Assembly: GCA_036924855.1 (NCBI GenBank)
Contig: JBAGRP010000001.1
Coordinates: forward strand, 4,960,001 to 5,024,000
Direction: 5' to 3'
Source of the DNA: Nitrobacteraceae bacterium AZCC 2146
Lineage (GTDB): Bacteria; Pseudomonadota; Alphaproteobacteria; Rhizobiales; Xanthobacteraceae
DNA: 64,000 nt
Shown: positions 9,424-20,398 of the stretch, piece after piece
How the letters are laid out: each line of letters begins with the position of its first letter
Numbering within the stretch: position 1 is the stretch's first letter
The notes under the pieces: model-generated
What the model was told of the DNA's origin: nothing
The model's database searches: none
Seen by the model: only the letters and a program-made list of their open reading frames with translations
Made by a program: the position numbers and the translations under genes

Positions 9424-11574
9424 GTGAAGACCGAGCAACACAATTCGCTGAGACTCCTGCAATGGATGATGGCCGCTTCGCTGGCCCTCCCCATCGTGCT
9501 GTTCGTATTTGCCGCCTCGGTGTCATGGATCTCGACGCGGGAGGTCGCCGACCGCGAGATCGAACGCACCCTCGACGTCGCCCACGAACATGCGCTGAAA
9601 GTGTTCGAGACCATCGACCGCAGCCTGTCGGAGATCAACGAGATCATCCGCGGCAAGTCCGACGCCGAGATCAAGGCGCAAGAGCAGCTGTTGCATGGCA
9701 GGCTGAAGCACCTTGCCGCGGCGCTGCCGCAGATGAAATCGGCCTGGATCTTCGACGCGCAGGGCCACGCGCTGGCCAACAGTCTGATCCTGCCGGCGCC
9801 GACCATCGATTTCTCCGACCGCGACTACTTCAATGCCCACGTCGCGAAGGATGTCGGAATCTTCATCGGCAAATCGCTGTTGCCGCGGCCACCGTATCAG
9901 GGCGCGGCGTTCTTCAGTGTCAGCCGCCGCCGCGAAACCAGCGACGACAGTTTTATAGGCGTGATTCAGGCTTCGGTGTTCCCGGAATATTTCGCGGATT
10001 TCTACGCCCGGATCGGCAGCGATCCCGGCAGCTTCTTCGCGCTCGGCCTTACCGATGGCTCGATCCTGGTTCGTCATCCGGCACTGCCAAATGCTGAGCG
10101 GATCGATCCCAAGGGGCCCGTCGGCCAGAAGATCGCCGGCCATCCGAGTGCCGGCCTGATCACGGTGATGTCGCCCATCGACGGCATCGAACGTCGGCTC
10201 GGCTATCAGCGGCTCGCGGGCTATCCGGTCTATGTCGCTGCAGGTCTGGAGACGTCCGCGATCCGTGCGCGCTGGCTTGGCAATATCGGCGCCTATCTGA
10301 TCTTCGGCCTTCCGGCGACGGCGTTTCTGTTCCTGATCCTCGGGCTGGCTTTGCGCCGAACCCGCAGACTGTATTTCGAATCGGCGAAGCGGTTGGAGGC
10401 CGAAGAGGCGCTGAAGCACGGCCAGCGGCTGGAAGCGCTGGGTCAACTGACGGGCGGCGTTGCGCACGATTTCAACAATCTGCTCACCGTGATCCGCTCC
10501 TCGGTTGACCTGCTGCAGCGGCCCGACCTCGCCCCGGAGCGACAGGCGCGCTACGTCGCGGCGATCTCCGACACGGTGAATCGTGCGGCAAAGCTGACCG
10601 CGCAGTTGCTCGCCTTTGCGCGACGGCAGACGTTGAAGCCGGAAGTGTTCGACGTCGGCCACTGCGTGCGCTCGGTCAGCGACATCGTCGGCACGCTGAC
10701 GGGATCGCCGGTCGAGATCGTCATCCATGTGCCCGACGATCCCTTGTTCGTCGATGCCGATGCCGGCCAGTTCGAGACCGCATTGATCAACATCGCCGTG
10801 AATGCGCGCGATGCCATGCATGGCGAAGGCCACCTCACCATCACCGTGCGCAGCGCGGATGAACTGCCCGGCGCGACCGGGCAACGATCCGACGGTTATG
10901 TCGCAGTATCGGTCGAGGACACCGGCATCGGCATTCCCGCCGATCAGTTCGAGCGCATCTTCGAGCCGTTCTTCACCACCAAGGAGGTCGGGCAGGGCAC
11001 CGGCCTCGGCCTGTCGCAAGTGTTCGGTTTTGCAAAACAGTCCGGCGGCGAGGTGATCGTCGAAAGCGAAGTCGGCAAGGGCAGCACCTTCACGCTCTAT
11101 CTGCCGCGGGTGTCCGGCAGCGGATTGGCGCCGGCCATATCGATGACCGATGATCCCGTCGTCGATGGCCACGGCATGTCGGTACTGGTGGTCGAAGACA
11201 ATCTCGAGGTCGGCACATTCGCCACCGATGCGCTCGGCGAACTCGGTTACCGGACCGTGCTGATGTCCAGCGCCGCCGACGCGCTGGACGAACTCGCCCG
11301 CGATGCCGAGCGCTACGACGTGGTGTTCTCCGACGTGGTGATGCCCGGCACGGCCGGTATCGAACTGGCGCAGGAAATCCGCCGGCGCTACGCCGACCTG
11401 CCAGTCGTGCTGACGTCAGGCTACAGCCATCTGCTGGCGCAGAACGGCACCTTCGGCTTCGAGCTGCTGCAAAAACCGTATTCTATCGAGCAGTTGTCGC
11501 GGGTGCTGAACAAGGTCGGCCGATGGCGGCGGGCGCGGCGGGAAGGGGTGCCGCACACACAGCCATCATCCTGA
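9424..11574 (+). CDS. Hybrid sensor histidine kinase / response regulator
   Basis: Membrane sensor kinase, 716 aa, GTG start. A membrane span at about 16-36 and another at about 287-310 flank a periplasmic domain with dCache-like features (FSDRDYFNAH, IGKSLLPRPPYQGAAFFSVSRR). The HisKA H-box is LTGGVAHDFNNLLTVI with His348. The HATPase has NIAVNARDAM (N-box), VEDTGIGIP (G1) and GTGLGLSQVFGF (G2). A C-terminal receiver domain (from about 590) has VVEDN and the phospho-acceptor in VVFSDVVMPG near residue 640. No separate output regulator is adjacent, so the target is unknown. Confidence 0.93.
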   Translation: MKTEQHNSLRLLQWMMAASLALPIVLFVFAASVSWISTREVADREIERTLDVAHEHALKVFETIDRSLSEINEIIRGKSDAEIKAQEQLLHGRLKHLAAALPQMKSAWIFDAQGHALANSLILPAPTIDFSDRDYFNAHVAKDVGIFIGKSLLPRPPYQGAAFFSVSRRRETSDDSFIGVIQASVFPEYFADFYARIGSDPGSFFALGLTDGSILVRHPALPNAERIDPKGPVGQKIAGHPSAGLITVMSPIDGIERRLGYQRLAGYPVYVAAGLETSAIRARWLGNIGAYLIFGLPATAFLFLILGLALRRTRRLYFESAKRLEAEEALKHGQRLEALGQLTGGVAHDFNNLLTVIRSSVDLLQRPDLAPERQARYVAAISDTVNRAAKLTAQLLAFARRQTLKPEVFDVGHCVRSVSDIVGTLTGSPVEIVIHVPDDPLFVDADAGQFETALINIAVNARDAMHGEGHLTITVRSADELPGATGQRSDGYVAVSVEDTGIGIPADQFERIFEPFFTTKEVGQGTGLGLSQVFGFAKQSGGEVIVESEVGKGSTFTLYLPRVSGSGLAPAISMTDDPVVDGHGMSVLVVEDNLEVGTFATDALGELGYRTVLMSSAADALDELARDAERYDVVFSDVVMPGTAGIELAQEIRRRYADLPVVLTSGYSHLLAQNGTFGFELLQKPYSIEQLSRVLNKVGRWRRARREGVPHTQPSS

Positions 11575-11588
11575 GGGGCTCAGGATGA
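11566..11588 (+). terminator. Hairpin at the end of the kinase gene
   Basis: TCATCCTGAG / CTCAGGATGA with a GGG loop. The left arm contains the kinase stop codon (11572-11574). It resembles a half-site of the TCATCC-type palindromes elsewhere in the window (24606-24736). There is no T-run. Confidence 0.4.
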
Positions 11589-11651
11589 CGGGTAGGGGTG
11601 CTCCCGGGGTAACCTGAAGGAACCTTTTGAAATCCCTCGCGTTATCGCGCC

Positions 11652-13598
11652 ATGCGCAGCCCGTCCGTTAGCGGTTCCACCGCCAGATCCCCCGTCACCG
11701 AGGTTGTTGCCGAGACGGGGAAGCAGATCGAGCCTCCGCCGCCGGAAGTCGTGGAGCCCGACCCTGAGCTCTCTCCCGAAGAGGCGGAGCAGGCTCGCAA
11801 GGATTACCTGCTCACCCGGTTCTGGATCAGCGCCAGGGGATTTTGGGGCGGCAGTGGCGACAAGATGGCCTGGGCGTTCTCGGTCGGGCTGCTGATCCTG
11901 ATCGTTACCAATGTCGGCTTTCAATACGGCATCAACGTCTGGAATCGCGCGATCTTCGACGCTATCGAGAAGCGCGATTCCGCCAGCGTGTTTTATCTCA
12001 CCGGTGTGTTCTTTCCGCTGGCGATCGGCAGCGTCGCACTCGGCGTGATGCAGGTGTTCGCGCGGATGGGCATCCAGCGTCGCTGGCGCGCGTGGCTGAC
12101 CCATTCCGTCGTGTCGCGTTGGCTGACCGGCGGCCGCTACTATCAATTGAATCTGGTCGGCGGCGATCACCAGAATCCGGAATATCGCATTGCCGAGGAT
12201 CTGCGCATCGCTACCGACTCGCCGGTGGACTTTGCCGCCGGCGTCACCTCGGCGTTTCTCTCCGCCACCACCTTCATCGTCGTGCTGTGGACCATCGGCG
12301 GCGCGCTGACGCTGACGGTTGGCGGCGTGACGATCACCATCCCCGGCTTCCTCGTCATCGCTGCGGTGCTCTACGCCGCCATCGCCTCCGGCTCGATCAT
12401 GACCATCGGCCGCCGCTTCGTGCAGATCTCCGAAGACAAGAACCAGGCCGAGGCGGAATATCGCTACGCGCTGATGCGCGTTCGCGAAAACGGCGAGAGT
12501 ATCGCGCTGCTCGGCGGCGAGGACGAGGAGCGCGACGGCATCGACAAGACCTTTGGCAAAGTCCTGAAGCAATGGGCACGACTCGCCGGCCAGCACATGC
12601 GCACCACCCTGGTCTCGCAGGGTTCGAGCCTGATCGCGCCGGTGGTGCCGCTGTTGCTGTGCGCGCCAAAATTTCTCGACGGCAGCATGTCGCTGGGGCA
12701 GGTGATGCAGGCCGCTTCGGCCTTCACCATCGTGCAGAGCGCATTCGGCTGGCTGGTCGACAACTATCCCCGCCTGGCCGACTGGAACGCCTGCGCGCGG
12801 CGCATCGCCTCGCTGATGATGTCGCTCGATCGCCTCGAACGCGCCGAACAAGGTGACGGCGTTGGCCGGATCAAACGCGGCGAAACCACCGGCTCCGCGA
12901 TTCTCAGCCTGAACGATCTCTCGGTAACGCTCGACGACGGCACCGCCGTGGTCGGCGAGGCCGAGGTCAATATCGAGCCCGGCGAGCGCCTGCTGGTGGC
13001 CGGCGAATCCGGTACCGGCAAGAGCACGCTGGTGCGCGCTATCGCCGGCCTCTGGCCGTGGGGCGGCGGCAGCGTCAATTTTCACCCCGACCGCCGGCTG
13101 TTCATGCTGCCGCAAAAACCCTACGTGCCCTCCGGCACGCTGCGCCGCGCCGCCGCCTATCCTGCCGCGGCCGAGGACTGGAGCGTGGAGGAGATCGGCG
13201 CCGCGCTCGACAAGGTCGGCCTCGGGCATCTCAAGGACAAGATCGAGGAAGACGCGCCGTGGGACCAGACGTTGTCCGGCGGCGAGAAACAGCGGCTCGC
13301 TTTCGCCCGCTTGTTCCTGCATAGCCCCGATATCATTGTGCTCGATGAAGCCACGTCTGCGCTCGACGCCAAAAGCCAGGACAAGATGATGGAGCTTTTA
13401 ACCAAAGAGCTGCCCAACGCCACCGTGGTCAGTGTCGCGCATCGCGCCGAGCTGGAAGCCTTCCACAGCCGCAAGATCGTGCTGGAACGCCGCAAGGGCG
13501 GTGCCAAACTGGTCAGCGATGTCGACCTCATCCCACGCAAGGGCAAGCGTAAGCTGCTCGGGCGGTTTCTGCGGCATCGCACGGCGAAGACGACGTAG
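11652..13598 (+). CDS. ABC transporter, fused permease/ATPase (SbmA/BacA-YddA type)
   Basis: Inner-membrane exporter or peptide-uptake protein with transmembrane and ATPase domains in one chain, 648 aa. Residues about 60-390 form the SbmA/BacA-like membrane domain (RRWRAWLTHSVVSRWL, QNPEYRIAEDLRIATDSPVDF are typical). The nucleotide-binding domain has Walker A GESGTGKST, signature LSGGEKQRLAFARLF and Walker B IIVLDEATSALD, then the switch VAHRAE. Relatives include E. coli YddA and mycobacterial Rv1819c. The charged Pro/Glu-rich N-terminal 50 residues are probably cytoplasmic. Stands alone. Confidence 0.92.
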   Translation: MRSPSVSGSTARSPVTEVVAETGKQIEPPPPEVVEPDPELSPEEAEQARKDYLLTRFWISARGFWGGSGDKMAWAFSVGLLILIVTNVGFQYGINVWNRAIFDAIEKRDSASVFYLTGVFFPLAIGSVALGVMQVFARMGIQRRWRAWLTHSVVSRWLTGGRYYQLNLVGGDHQNPEYRIAEDLRIATDSPVDFAAGVTSAFLSATTFIVVLWTIGGALTLTVGGVTITIPGFLVIAAVLYAAIASGSIMTIGRRFVQISEDKNQAEAEYRYALMRVRENGESIALLGGEDEERDGIDKTFGKVLKQWARLAGQHMRTTLVSQGSSLIAPVVPLLLCAPKFLDGSMSLGQVMQAASAFTIVQSAFGWLVDNYPRLADWNACARRIASLMMSLDRLERAEQGDGVGRIKRGETTGSAILSLNDLSVTLDDGTAVVGEAEVNIEPGERLLVAGESGTGKSTLVRAIAGLWPWGGGSVNFHPDRRLFMLPQKPYVPSGTLRRAAAYPAAAEDWSVEEIGAALDKVGLGHLKDKIEEDAPWDQTLSGGEKQRLAFARLFLHSPDIIVLDEATSALDAKSQDKMMELLTKELPNATVVSVAHRAELEAFHSRKIVLERRKGGAKLVSDVDLIPRKGKRKLLGRFLRHRTAKTT

Positions 13599-13676
13599 CC
13601 GGGGTGGGTTTGCAACGCCGGGCTCCCGGATTACGTTTCGCTCCATCCGGGTTTCAATTCGCGAGAGGGAATTGCG

Positions 13677-14063
13677 ATGATCGATCACATCGGCTTTTCG
13701 GTTTCCGATTACGAGCGTGCCAAGGAGTTCTATGTCCGGGCGCTGGCGCCGCTCGGCTACAGCGTGGTGATGGAAGTAACCGAGGAGCAGAACGGCTATT
13801 TTCCAGCGGCGGGATTCGGCGCCGGCGGCAAGCCGGATTTCTGGATCGGCGGCGAAGGCGGCCTCAACAAGCCGGTACATATCGCCATATCAGCGAAAGA
13901 CCGCGCCATGGTCGATGCGTTTCACAAGGCAGCGCTGGCGGCCGGCGGTCGCGACAACGGCGCGCCCGGGATTCGCGCGCATTACCATCCGAACTACTAC
14001 GGCGCCTTCGTGCTCGATCCCGATGGCCACAACATCGAGGCCGTCTGCCACGCGTCGGAGTGA
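13677..14063 (+). CDS. VOC-family (glyoxalase-like) protein
   Basis: Small 128-aa vicinal-oxygen-chelate fold protein. It opens with the family hallmark MIDHIGFSVSDYERAKEFYVRALAPLGY, has a central KPVHIAISAKDRAMVDAFHKAALAAGG, and ends FVLDPDGHNIEAVCH with the metal-binding Glu region. GAGAGGG precedes the ATG. VOC proteins include lyases, dioxygenases and resistance proteins; nothing here decides which. It converges with the MAPEG gene, 6 bp apart. Confidence 0.85.
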   Translation: MIDHIGFSVSDYERAKEFYVRALAPLGYSVVMEVTEEQNGYFPAAGFGAGGKPDFWIGGEGGLNKPVHIAISAKDRAMVDAFHKAALAAGGRDNGAPGIRAHYHPNYYGAFVLDPDGHNIEAVCHASE

Positions 14064-14069
14064 TGCGGC

Positions 14070-14444
14070 TTACTTCAGTGCGGGCAGCACGAAGATCGCG
14101 ATGTTGGTGAACAGGCCGCCGGTATAGGCGGCCGAACGCAGGCTGGGCTTGTCGGCGATATACAGCCACGCATGCGCGAGGCGGAAGGCGATGTAGAGCA
14201 GCGCCAGCCCGCTCACGATCGTCGACGAGGCATCGAAATTCAGCGCGGCGATCACGGCCACCGCGAAAAACGGGAAATTCTCATAAGCATTCTGATGCGC
14301 CGCATAGGCGCGGCGCTTGGCGCCGGCGAGTTGTTCGGCGCCGTCGCGCGGCGAGTTGTTGTCGCTCGACTCCGATTTCGCATAACTGACCAGAACCAGC
14401 GGCAGCAGCGCGGCAATCAAAATGCACCAATAGGCGAATGGCAT
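14070..14444 (-). CDS. MAPEG-family membrane protein
   Basis: 124-aa four-span membrane protein of the MAPEG (membrane-associated eicosanoid/glutathione metabolism) type. The start at ATG 14442-14444 (MPFAYWCILIAALLPL) is preceded by GGGAGG; the open frame upstream is unsupported. The family motif region is RAYAAHQNAYENFPFFAVAV, followed by YIAFRLAHAWLYI. Bacterial members are usually of unknown substrate. Monocistronic and convergent with the VOC gene. Confidence 0.88.
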   Translation of the reverse strand: MPFAYWCILIAALLPLVLVSYAKSESSDNNSPRDGAEQLAGAKRRAYAAHQNAYENFPFFAVAVIAALNFDASSTIVSGLALLYIAFRLAHAWLYIADKPSLRSAAYTGGLFTNIAIFVLPALK

Positions 14445-14562
14445 AATAGCCTCCCTGAAATCAGCGCCTTGATGCTGGGTTCCCGCGCTGCTGTCAAACC
14501 GCCTGTTCCTTCGGAACATCGCGAGCGCTGCGCCGTTATCGCGGCAACGATGCAGGAGAGTC

Positions 14563-14697
14563 ATGATGAATGACAACGCACGCGATGCCGAGTTCTGGGA
14601 TTCGCCGGGCATGGTGATCAGCTATGTGAAGATGGCTGCCGCGGCGATCACCGGCACGCGTCCCGACATCGGCATCAACCGCAAGGTCGCAATCTAG
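14563..14697 (+). CDS. Small hypothetical protein, 44 aa
   Basis: ATG 14563 preceded by GCAGGAGAG, a strong ribosome-binding site. The peptide begins MMNDNARDAEFWDSPGMV and ends GTRPDIGINRKVAI; the stop TAG at 14695 is followed immediately by the ATG of the next small ORF. No domain recognised. The acidic N-terminal part and the WDSPGMVISYVKMAAAAITG centre suggest a short soluble or peripheral peptide. Supported only by the binding site and the tight coupling to its neighbour. Confidence 0.5.
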   Translation: MMNDNARDAEFWDSPGMVISYVKMAAAAITGTRPDIGINRKVAI

Positions 14698-14925
14698 ATG
14701 CCAGGTATCGATCCGATCGAGGATTCGCCGATCATGCCCGGTCAGCCGGGGGAGCCGCCGCAGGAAAGTCCGCCGGGCAACCCGCGTCCGGAAATTCCAA
14801 CGCCGGTACGCGAGCCTGGCGCACCTGCGCAGCCCGACGAATTGCCGGGCTATGTGCCGGAAGAATTACCGACGGGCCCGGATGTGAATCCGGGGCAGCC
14901 GCCGAATCCGACGGCAATAATGTAG
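14698..14925 (+). CDS. Small proline-rich protein, 75 aa
   Basis: Starts at the base after the preceding stop (TAG-ATG), so it is likely translationally coupled to it. About one third of residues are proline, interspersed with Glu, Gly and Asp (PGQPGEPPQESPPGNPRPEI is typical). It has no signal peptide, membrane span or recognised domain and is probably intrinsically disordered. GC-rich low-complexity coding can look open by chance, but start position and length argue for a real gene. Function unknown. Confidence 0.5.
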   Translation: MPGIDPIEDSPIMPGQPGEPPQESPPGNPRPEIPTPVREPGAPAQPDELPGYVPEELPTGPDVNPGQPPNPTAIM

Positions 14926-15072
14926 TCATGCTACACCTGACGATGGCCTGAACGCGCAATGAACAAAGCGCGCTCGGTTATCGTTCCATGCGAAATAAAA
15001 ACGACGCGGCCTTTGCGGGTCGCCACAATGCGGCCCTACCTGTATCAGTTGATCGTTATGCCGATGTTCGGC

Positions 15073-15089
15073 CAACAAACTGTTTGTTG
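15073..15089. promoter_or_regulatory. 17-bp palindrome upstream of the OmpA-domain gene
   Basis: CAACAAAC-T-GTTTGTTG, perfect 8-bp arms around a single base, 30 bp before the ATG and just before GGGAG. It could be an operator or a small mRNA hairpin. No regulator can be assigned. Confidence 0.35.
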
Positions 15090-15118
15090 AAAATTTTTCC
15101 GGGAGACTCCAAGTCATC

Positions 15119-17146
15119 ATGACAAAACTTCGTCTCGTGCTGCTGGCCACGACCGCGCTCAGTGTTACGCAATTCGCAGCACCCGTCTCGCACGCGCTGA
15201 ATGCGGATGCGTCCATCGTCGTCGCGCAGGCCGCGCCGCCCGCACCCGAGGGCGAGCCCAAGGCTCCGCCGAAAGCCCCCCCGAAGGGTCCGCCGCCCGG
15301 CGCAGCTCCGCCGCGCCCGGCGGCACCTCCCGCTGCAGCGCCTCCGCCGCCACCGGCTGCACGGCCTGCTCCGCCGCCGCCTCCTCCGGCTGCTGCTCCA
15401 CCGCCGCCGCGTCCTGCTCCGCCGCCAGCTGCTGCACCGCCACCGCCACACCCTGCGCCGCCCGCACCGCCTGCGGCTGCACCGCCTCGACCGACTCCGC
15501 CACCGCCGGCTGCAGCCCCGCCGCCGCGTCCGACCCCGCCTGCGCCACCGGCCGCCGCTCCTCCGGCACGGCCGACGCCTCCGGCTGCTCCGGCGCCCGG
15601 CGCCGCGCCGACAGCGCCGACACCTCCCGCAGGTCGTCCGGAACGCCGCGAACCCGGCGCGCCACCGGCCGGCGCACGACCGGCGCCGTCAGTTGCGCCA
15701 GCGGCCCCGGCACCGGCCGCACCAGCGCCCGGAGCAGCCGCCCCGGCTGTCCGTCAGGCACCTGCGACGGCTCCGGCGACCCCGCCAGCCGCAGCTCCTG
15801 CAACACCACCCGCAACGGCTCCCGCCGCACCACCCGCGGCTGCGCCGGCACCCGCCACGCCGCCTGCCGGAACGCCTCCCGCACCCGGTGCGCCGGGTGA
15901 GCGTCGGGGTGGACCCGGTGGTCCGGGCGGCCCCCGTGGTCCCGGTGCCCCAGGTGCCGGTGGTCCCGGCACGCCGCCGAACGCCGCCGCTCCGAATGCC
16001 GTCGCACCGGCTACAGCCCCCCCTGCACCGGGTGCACCTCCGGCGCCTGGCGCAGCACCTGCGCCGGGCGTGCCCGGCGGCCAGACCGGATTGCCGCCCG
16101 GCGCCGGCACCTCTGGCTTCCGTCCGCCACCGCCTGCGGTCGCCGCGCCGCTTCCGCCCGCGCCGCCGCCGGCCGCTGCCCTGACCCCGATCGCACCGGG
16201 TGCCGCTGCACCCGGACCGCAGCGCATGGATGACTTCCGCGGCCAGCGCCGCGAAAGCCAGGAAGGCGGCCGCACGGTGTTCACCGAACCCGGGCGCATC
16301 ATCGTCCGCGATCCCGGCGGCCAGTCGTTCATCCGCCACAACGAGGTCGATCGCTTCCGCTACGGTGCGCGCGACATTCGCACCCAACAGGTCGGCGACG
16401 AGAACCGTACCATCGTGATTCGTCCCGATGGCTCGGAGATCATCACGGTAGTTGGCCGCGACGGCCAGCTGCTGCGCCGGATTCGTCGCGATCGCGAGGG
16501 CCGCGAGATCATCATCATCGACAACTCCTATCGCGATCCGCGTGCGATGGGCGGCTTCTATGTCGACCTGCCGCCGCCAGTGATCCGGATTCCGCGGGAC
16601 CGCTACATCGTCGATTATGACCAGGCCTCGCCTGAGCTGATCTACGACACGCTGCTGGCACCACCGGTGGAGCGGATCGATCGTCGCTACACGCTCGACG
16701 AAATCCGCTACAGCCCGATGGTGCGGCAGCGCATGCCCAGCATCGATCTCGACACCATCAACTTCGAAAGCGGATCGTGGGAAATCTCTCCCGATCAGGC
16801 CTCGAAGCTGCAGGGGATCGCGGACGGCCTCAATCGGGCGATCTCGCGTAATCCGCGGCTGGTGTTCCTGATCGAGGGCCACACCGATGCCACTGGTTCA
16901 GACGTCGACAACCTGTCGCTGTCGGATCGCCGTGCGGAATCGGCGGCGCAATTGCTGACCCAGCAATTCCAGGTGCCCGCGGAAAACCTGACGTCGCAGG
17001 GCTATGGCGAGCAGTATCTGAAAATTCCGACCGCAGGGCCGGAGCGCCAGAACCGCCGCGTCACCATCCGCAACATCACGCCGTTGCTGAATGGCGGCAC
17101 GGCCTCGCTGCCGCCACCGCCTCCGGGAACGGCACCGCCGCGGTAA
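15119..17146 (+). CDS. OmpA-domain outer-membrane protein with long Pro/Ala-rich region
   Basis: 675-aa exported protein. A signal peptide (MTKLRLVLLATTALSVTQFA to about residue 30) precedes roughly 320 residues composed almost wholly of Pro and Ala, with Gly/Arg interruptions. A charged region from about 365 (EPGRIIVRDPGG, ITVVGRDGQLLRRIRRDREG) leads to a C-terminal OmpA-like peptidoglycan-binding domain: IDLDTINFESGSWEIS, LVFLIEGHTDATGS, LSLSDRRAESAAQLL, RQNRRVTIR. The tail PPPPPGTAPPR repeats the bias. It probably anchors or spans the periplasm between envelope and peptidoglycan. The extra open frames over the Pro/Ala part are compositional shadows. Confidence 0.88.
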   Translation: MTKLRLVLLATTALSVTQFAAPVSHALNADASIVVAQAAPPAPEGEPKAPPKAPPKGPPPGAAPPRPAAPPAAAPPPPPAARPAPPPPPPAAAPPPPRPAPPPAAAPPPPHPAPPAPPAAAPPRPTPPPPAAAPPPRPTPPAPPAAAPPARPTPPAAPAPGAAPTAPTPPAGRPERREPGAPPAGARPAPSVAPAAPAPAAPAPGAAAPAVRQAPATAPATPPAAAPATPPATAPAAPPAAAPAPATPPAGTPPAPGAPGERRGGPGGPGGPRGPGAPGAGGPGTPPNAAAPNAVAPATAPPAPGAPPAPGAAPAPGVPGGQTGLPPGAGTSGFRPPPPAVAAPLPPAPPPAAALTPIAPGAAAPGPQRMDDFRGQRRESQEGGRTVFTEPGRIIVRDPGGQSFIRHNEVDRFRYGARDIRTQQVGDENRTIVIRPDGSEIITVVGRDGQLLRRIRRDREGREIIIIDNSYRDPRAMGGFYVDLPPPVIRIPRDRYIVDYDQASPELIYDTLLAPPVERIDRRYTLDEIRYSPMVRQRMPSIDLDTINFESGSWEISPDQASKLQGIADGLNRAISRNPRLVFLIEGHTDATGSDVDNLSLSDRRAESAAQLLTQQFQVPAENLTSQGYGEQYLKIPTAGPERQNRRVTIRNITPLLNGGTASLPPPPPGTAPPR

Positions 17147-17165
17147 CGGGAAGTACAAAACGCAA

Positions 17166-17199
17166 AATGGCCGGGAGCAATCCCGGCCATTCTTGTTTT
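17166..17199 (+). terminator. Intrinsic terminator of the OmpA-domain gene
   Basis: Stem AATGGCCGGGA / TCCCGGCCATT (17166-17176 and 17181-17191), loop GCAA, followed by CTTGTTTT. It lies 20 bp after the stop codon. Confidence 0.75.
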
Positions 17200-17212
17200 G
17201 ACATCTCAACTT

Positions 17213-17368
17213 GTCGTGCCGGCAAGCTCGCTTGCGAGCGCAAGCCGGGACCCATAGCCTCTGTCCTATCGATTCAAGAAGATCGGTGCCGCCATCTTTG
17301 TCACCACAATCTCGGAGTCTATCGGTCCCGGATCGGCGTTCGCTATCGCTCACTTGTCCGGGACGACG
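17213..17368. repeat. Imperfect palindromic intergenic repeat
   Basis: GTCGTGCCGGCAAGC at the left and TGTCCGGGACGAC at the right form imperfect inverted ends. Inner pieces GAGCGCAAGCCGGGACC and GGTCCCGGATCGGCG are also complementary in part. It fills the gap between the OmpA gene and the argG relic; no ORF of note. Confidence 0.45.
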
Positions 17369-17373
17369 TAATT

Positions 17374-19714
<2,341 letters not shown>

Positions 19715-19762
19715 GGCGGGCGGTTTAGCCGACGAGGGGGGCGATGAAAAGGCCGTGCAGGA

Positions 19763-19808
19763 CGTCATCTCAGGCATGAGCGCGATTGCGCTCATGCCTG
19801 AGATGACG
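19763..19808. repeat. Perfect 21-bp inverted repeat with 4-nt loop
   Basis: Arms 19763-19783 and 19788-19808 are exact complements (CGTCATCTCAGGCATGAGCG plus C), loop GATT. The right arm covers the last codons and stop of the membrane protein gene ending at 19792; the PAP2 start lies 49 bp further on. It may stop transcription between the two genes or be one unit of the TCAT(C/T)-type palindromes found elsewhere in the window. The encoded C-terminus PPSSQA is thus specified partly by the repeat. Confidence 0.7.
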
Positions 19809-20268
19809 GCGGTGTTTGCGGCAGAACCCGCCGCGGCTCTCGCCATCTGCCGGCGTTGCGGCCGGCGATGACCCAGTAGATCAGCCCGCCGACAATGCCC
19901 GCGCCGGTCATCACTTCGAGGTGACGCCGCACGATGCCGTCAAAGCGCAGGGTGTCGGTATCGAACGGAACCAGCCCGAGATAGCAGGCGAGCCCGACCG
20001 CGGCGCCGCCCAGCGCATAGGCCAGCACGCTGCGGATGGAGAAGGCCTCGGTGATCGCCACCACAATCGTTGCCGGCAACAGGGCAAAGCCGCTGACGAA
20101 GATGAAGCCGAAACCGAGGATGATGTTCAGCGCGTTCGGATCGATCACGCCGGTATCCAGCGCGCTCAACTCCGGAAACAGCACCGCGAACACCACGATG
20201 GCGCCGGCAACGAGACACGCAGCGCAGAAGGCGAGGATGATGACGAGGAGGCGGCCGACTAATGCCAT
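19792..20268 (-). CDS. Hypothetical four-span membrane protein
   Basis: 158 aa, start MALVGRLLVIILAFCAACLV. Four predicted spans at about 5-30, 48-72, 82-100 and 118-136, then a basic tail (AGRNAGRWREPRR) ending in a Pro/Ser-rich stretch encoded by the adjacent palindrome. The loop FDTDTLRFDGIVRRHLEVMTG is the only conserved-looking polar part. No family recognised; it resembles small uncharacterised membrane proteins of the Bradyrhizobium group. Same strand as rlmN upstream and PAP2/argG downstream. Confidence 0.7.
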   Translation of the reverse strand: MALVGRLLVIILAFCAACLVAGAIVVFAVLFPELSALDTGVIDPNALNIILGFGFIFVSGFALLPATIVVAITEAFSIRSVLAYALGGAAVGLACYLGLVPFDTDTLRFDGIVRRHLEVMTGAGIVGGLIYWVIAGRNAGRWREPRRVLPQTPPSSQA

Positions 20269-20287
20269 CGCATCACACCGGAGTTGC

Positions 20288-20376
20288 CGTCATTGCGAGG
20301 AGCGAAGCGACGAAGCAATCCAGAGGCCATAAGCGAAGACTGGATTGCTTCGTCGCAAGGGCTCCTCGCAATGACG
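20288..20376. repeat. REP-like palindrome, family A copy 1
   Basis: Left end CGTCATTGCGAGGAGCGAAG, then CGACGAAGCAATCCAG; right end CTGGATTGCTTCGTCG and GCTCCTCGCAATGACG. The two halves are near-exact inverted copies. It sits between rlmN and the membrane protein gene. Two more copies lie at 23425 and 55881. Confidence 0.85.
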
Positions 20377-20398
20377 AACTGGAGGCTAGCGCCATGCA

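Noticed and set aside
15165..16184. Open frames in all phases over the Pro/Ala region of the OmpA-domain gene
   Set aside because: Arg- or Ala-rich translations follow from the repetitive GC-rich codons; only the frame with signal peptide and OmpA domain is plausible.
15300..16200. CRISPR array or satellite DNA in the repetitive stretch
   Set aside because: No constant repeat-spacer structure; it is coding low complexity. No CRISPR array or cas gene was seen elsewhere.
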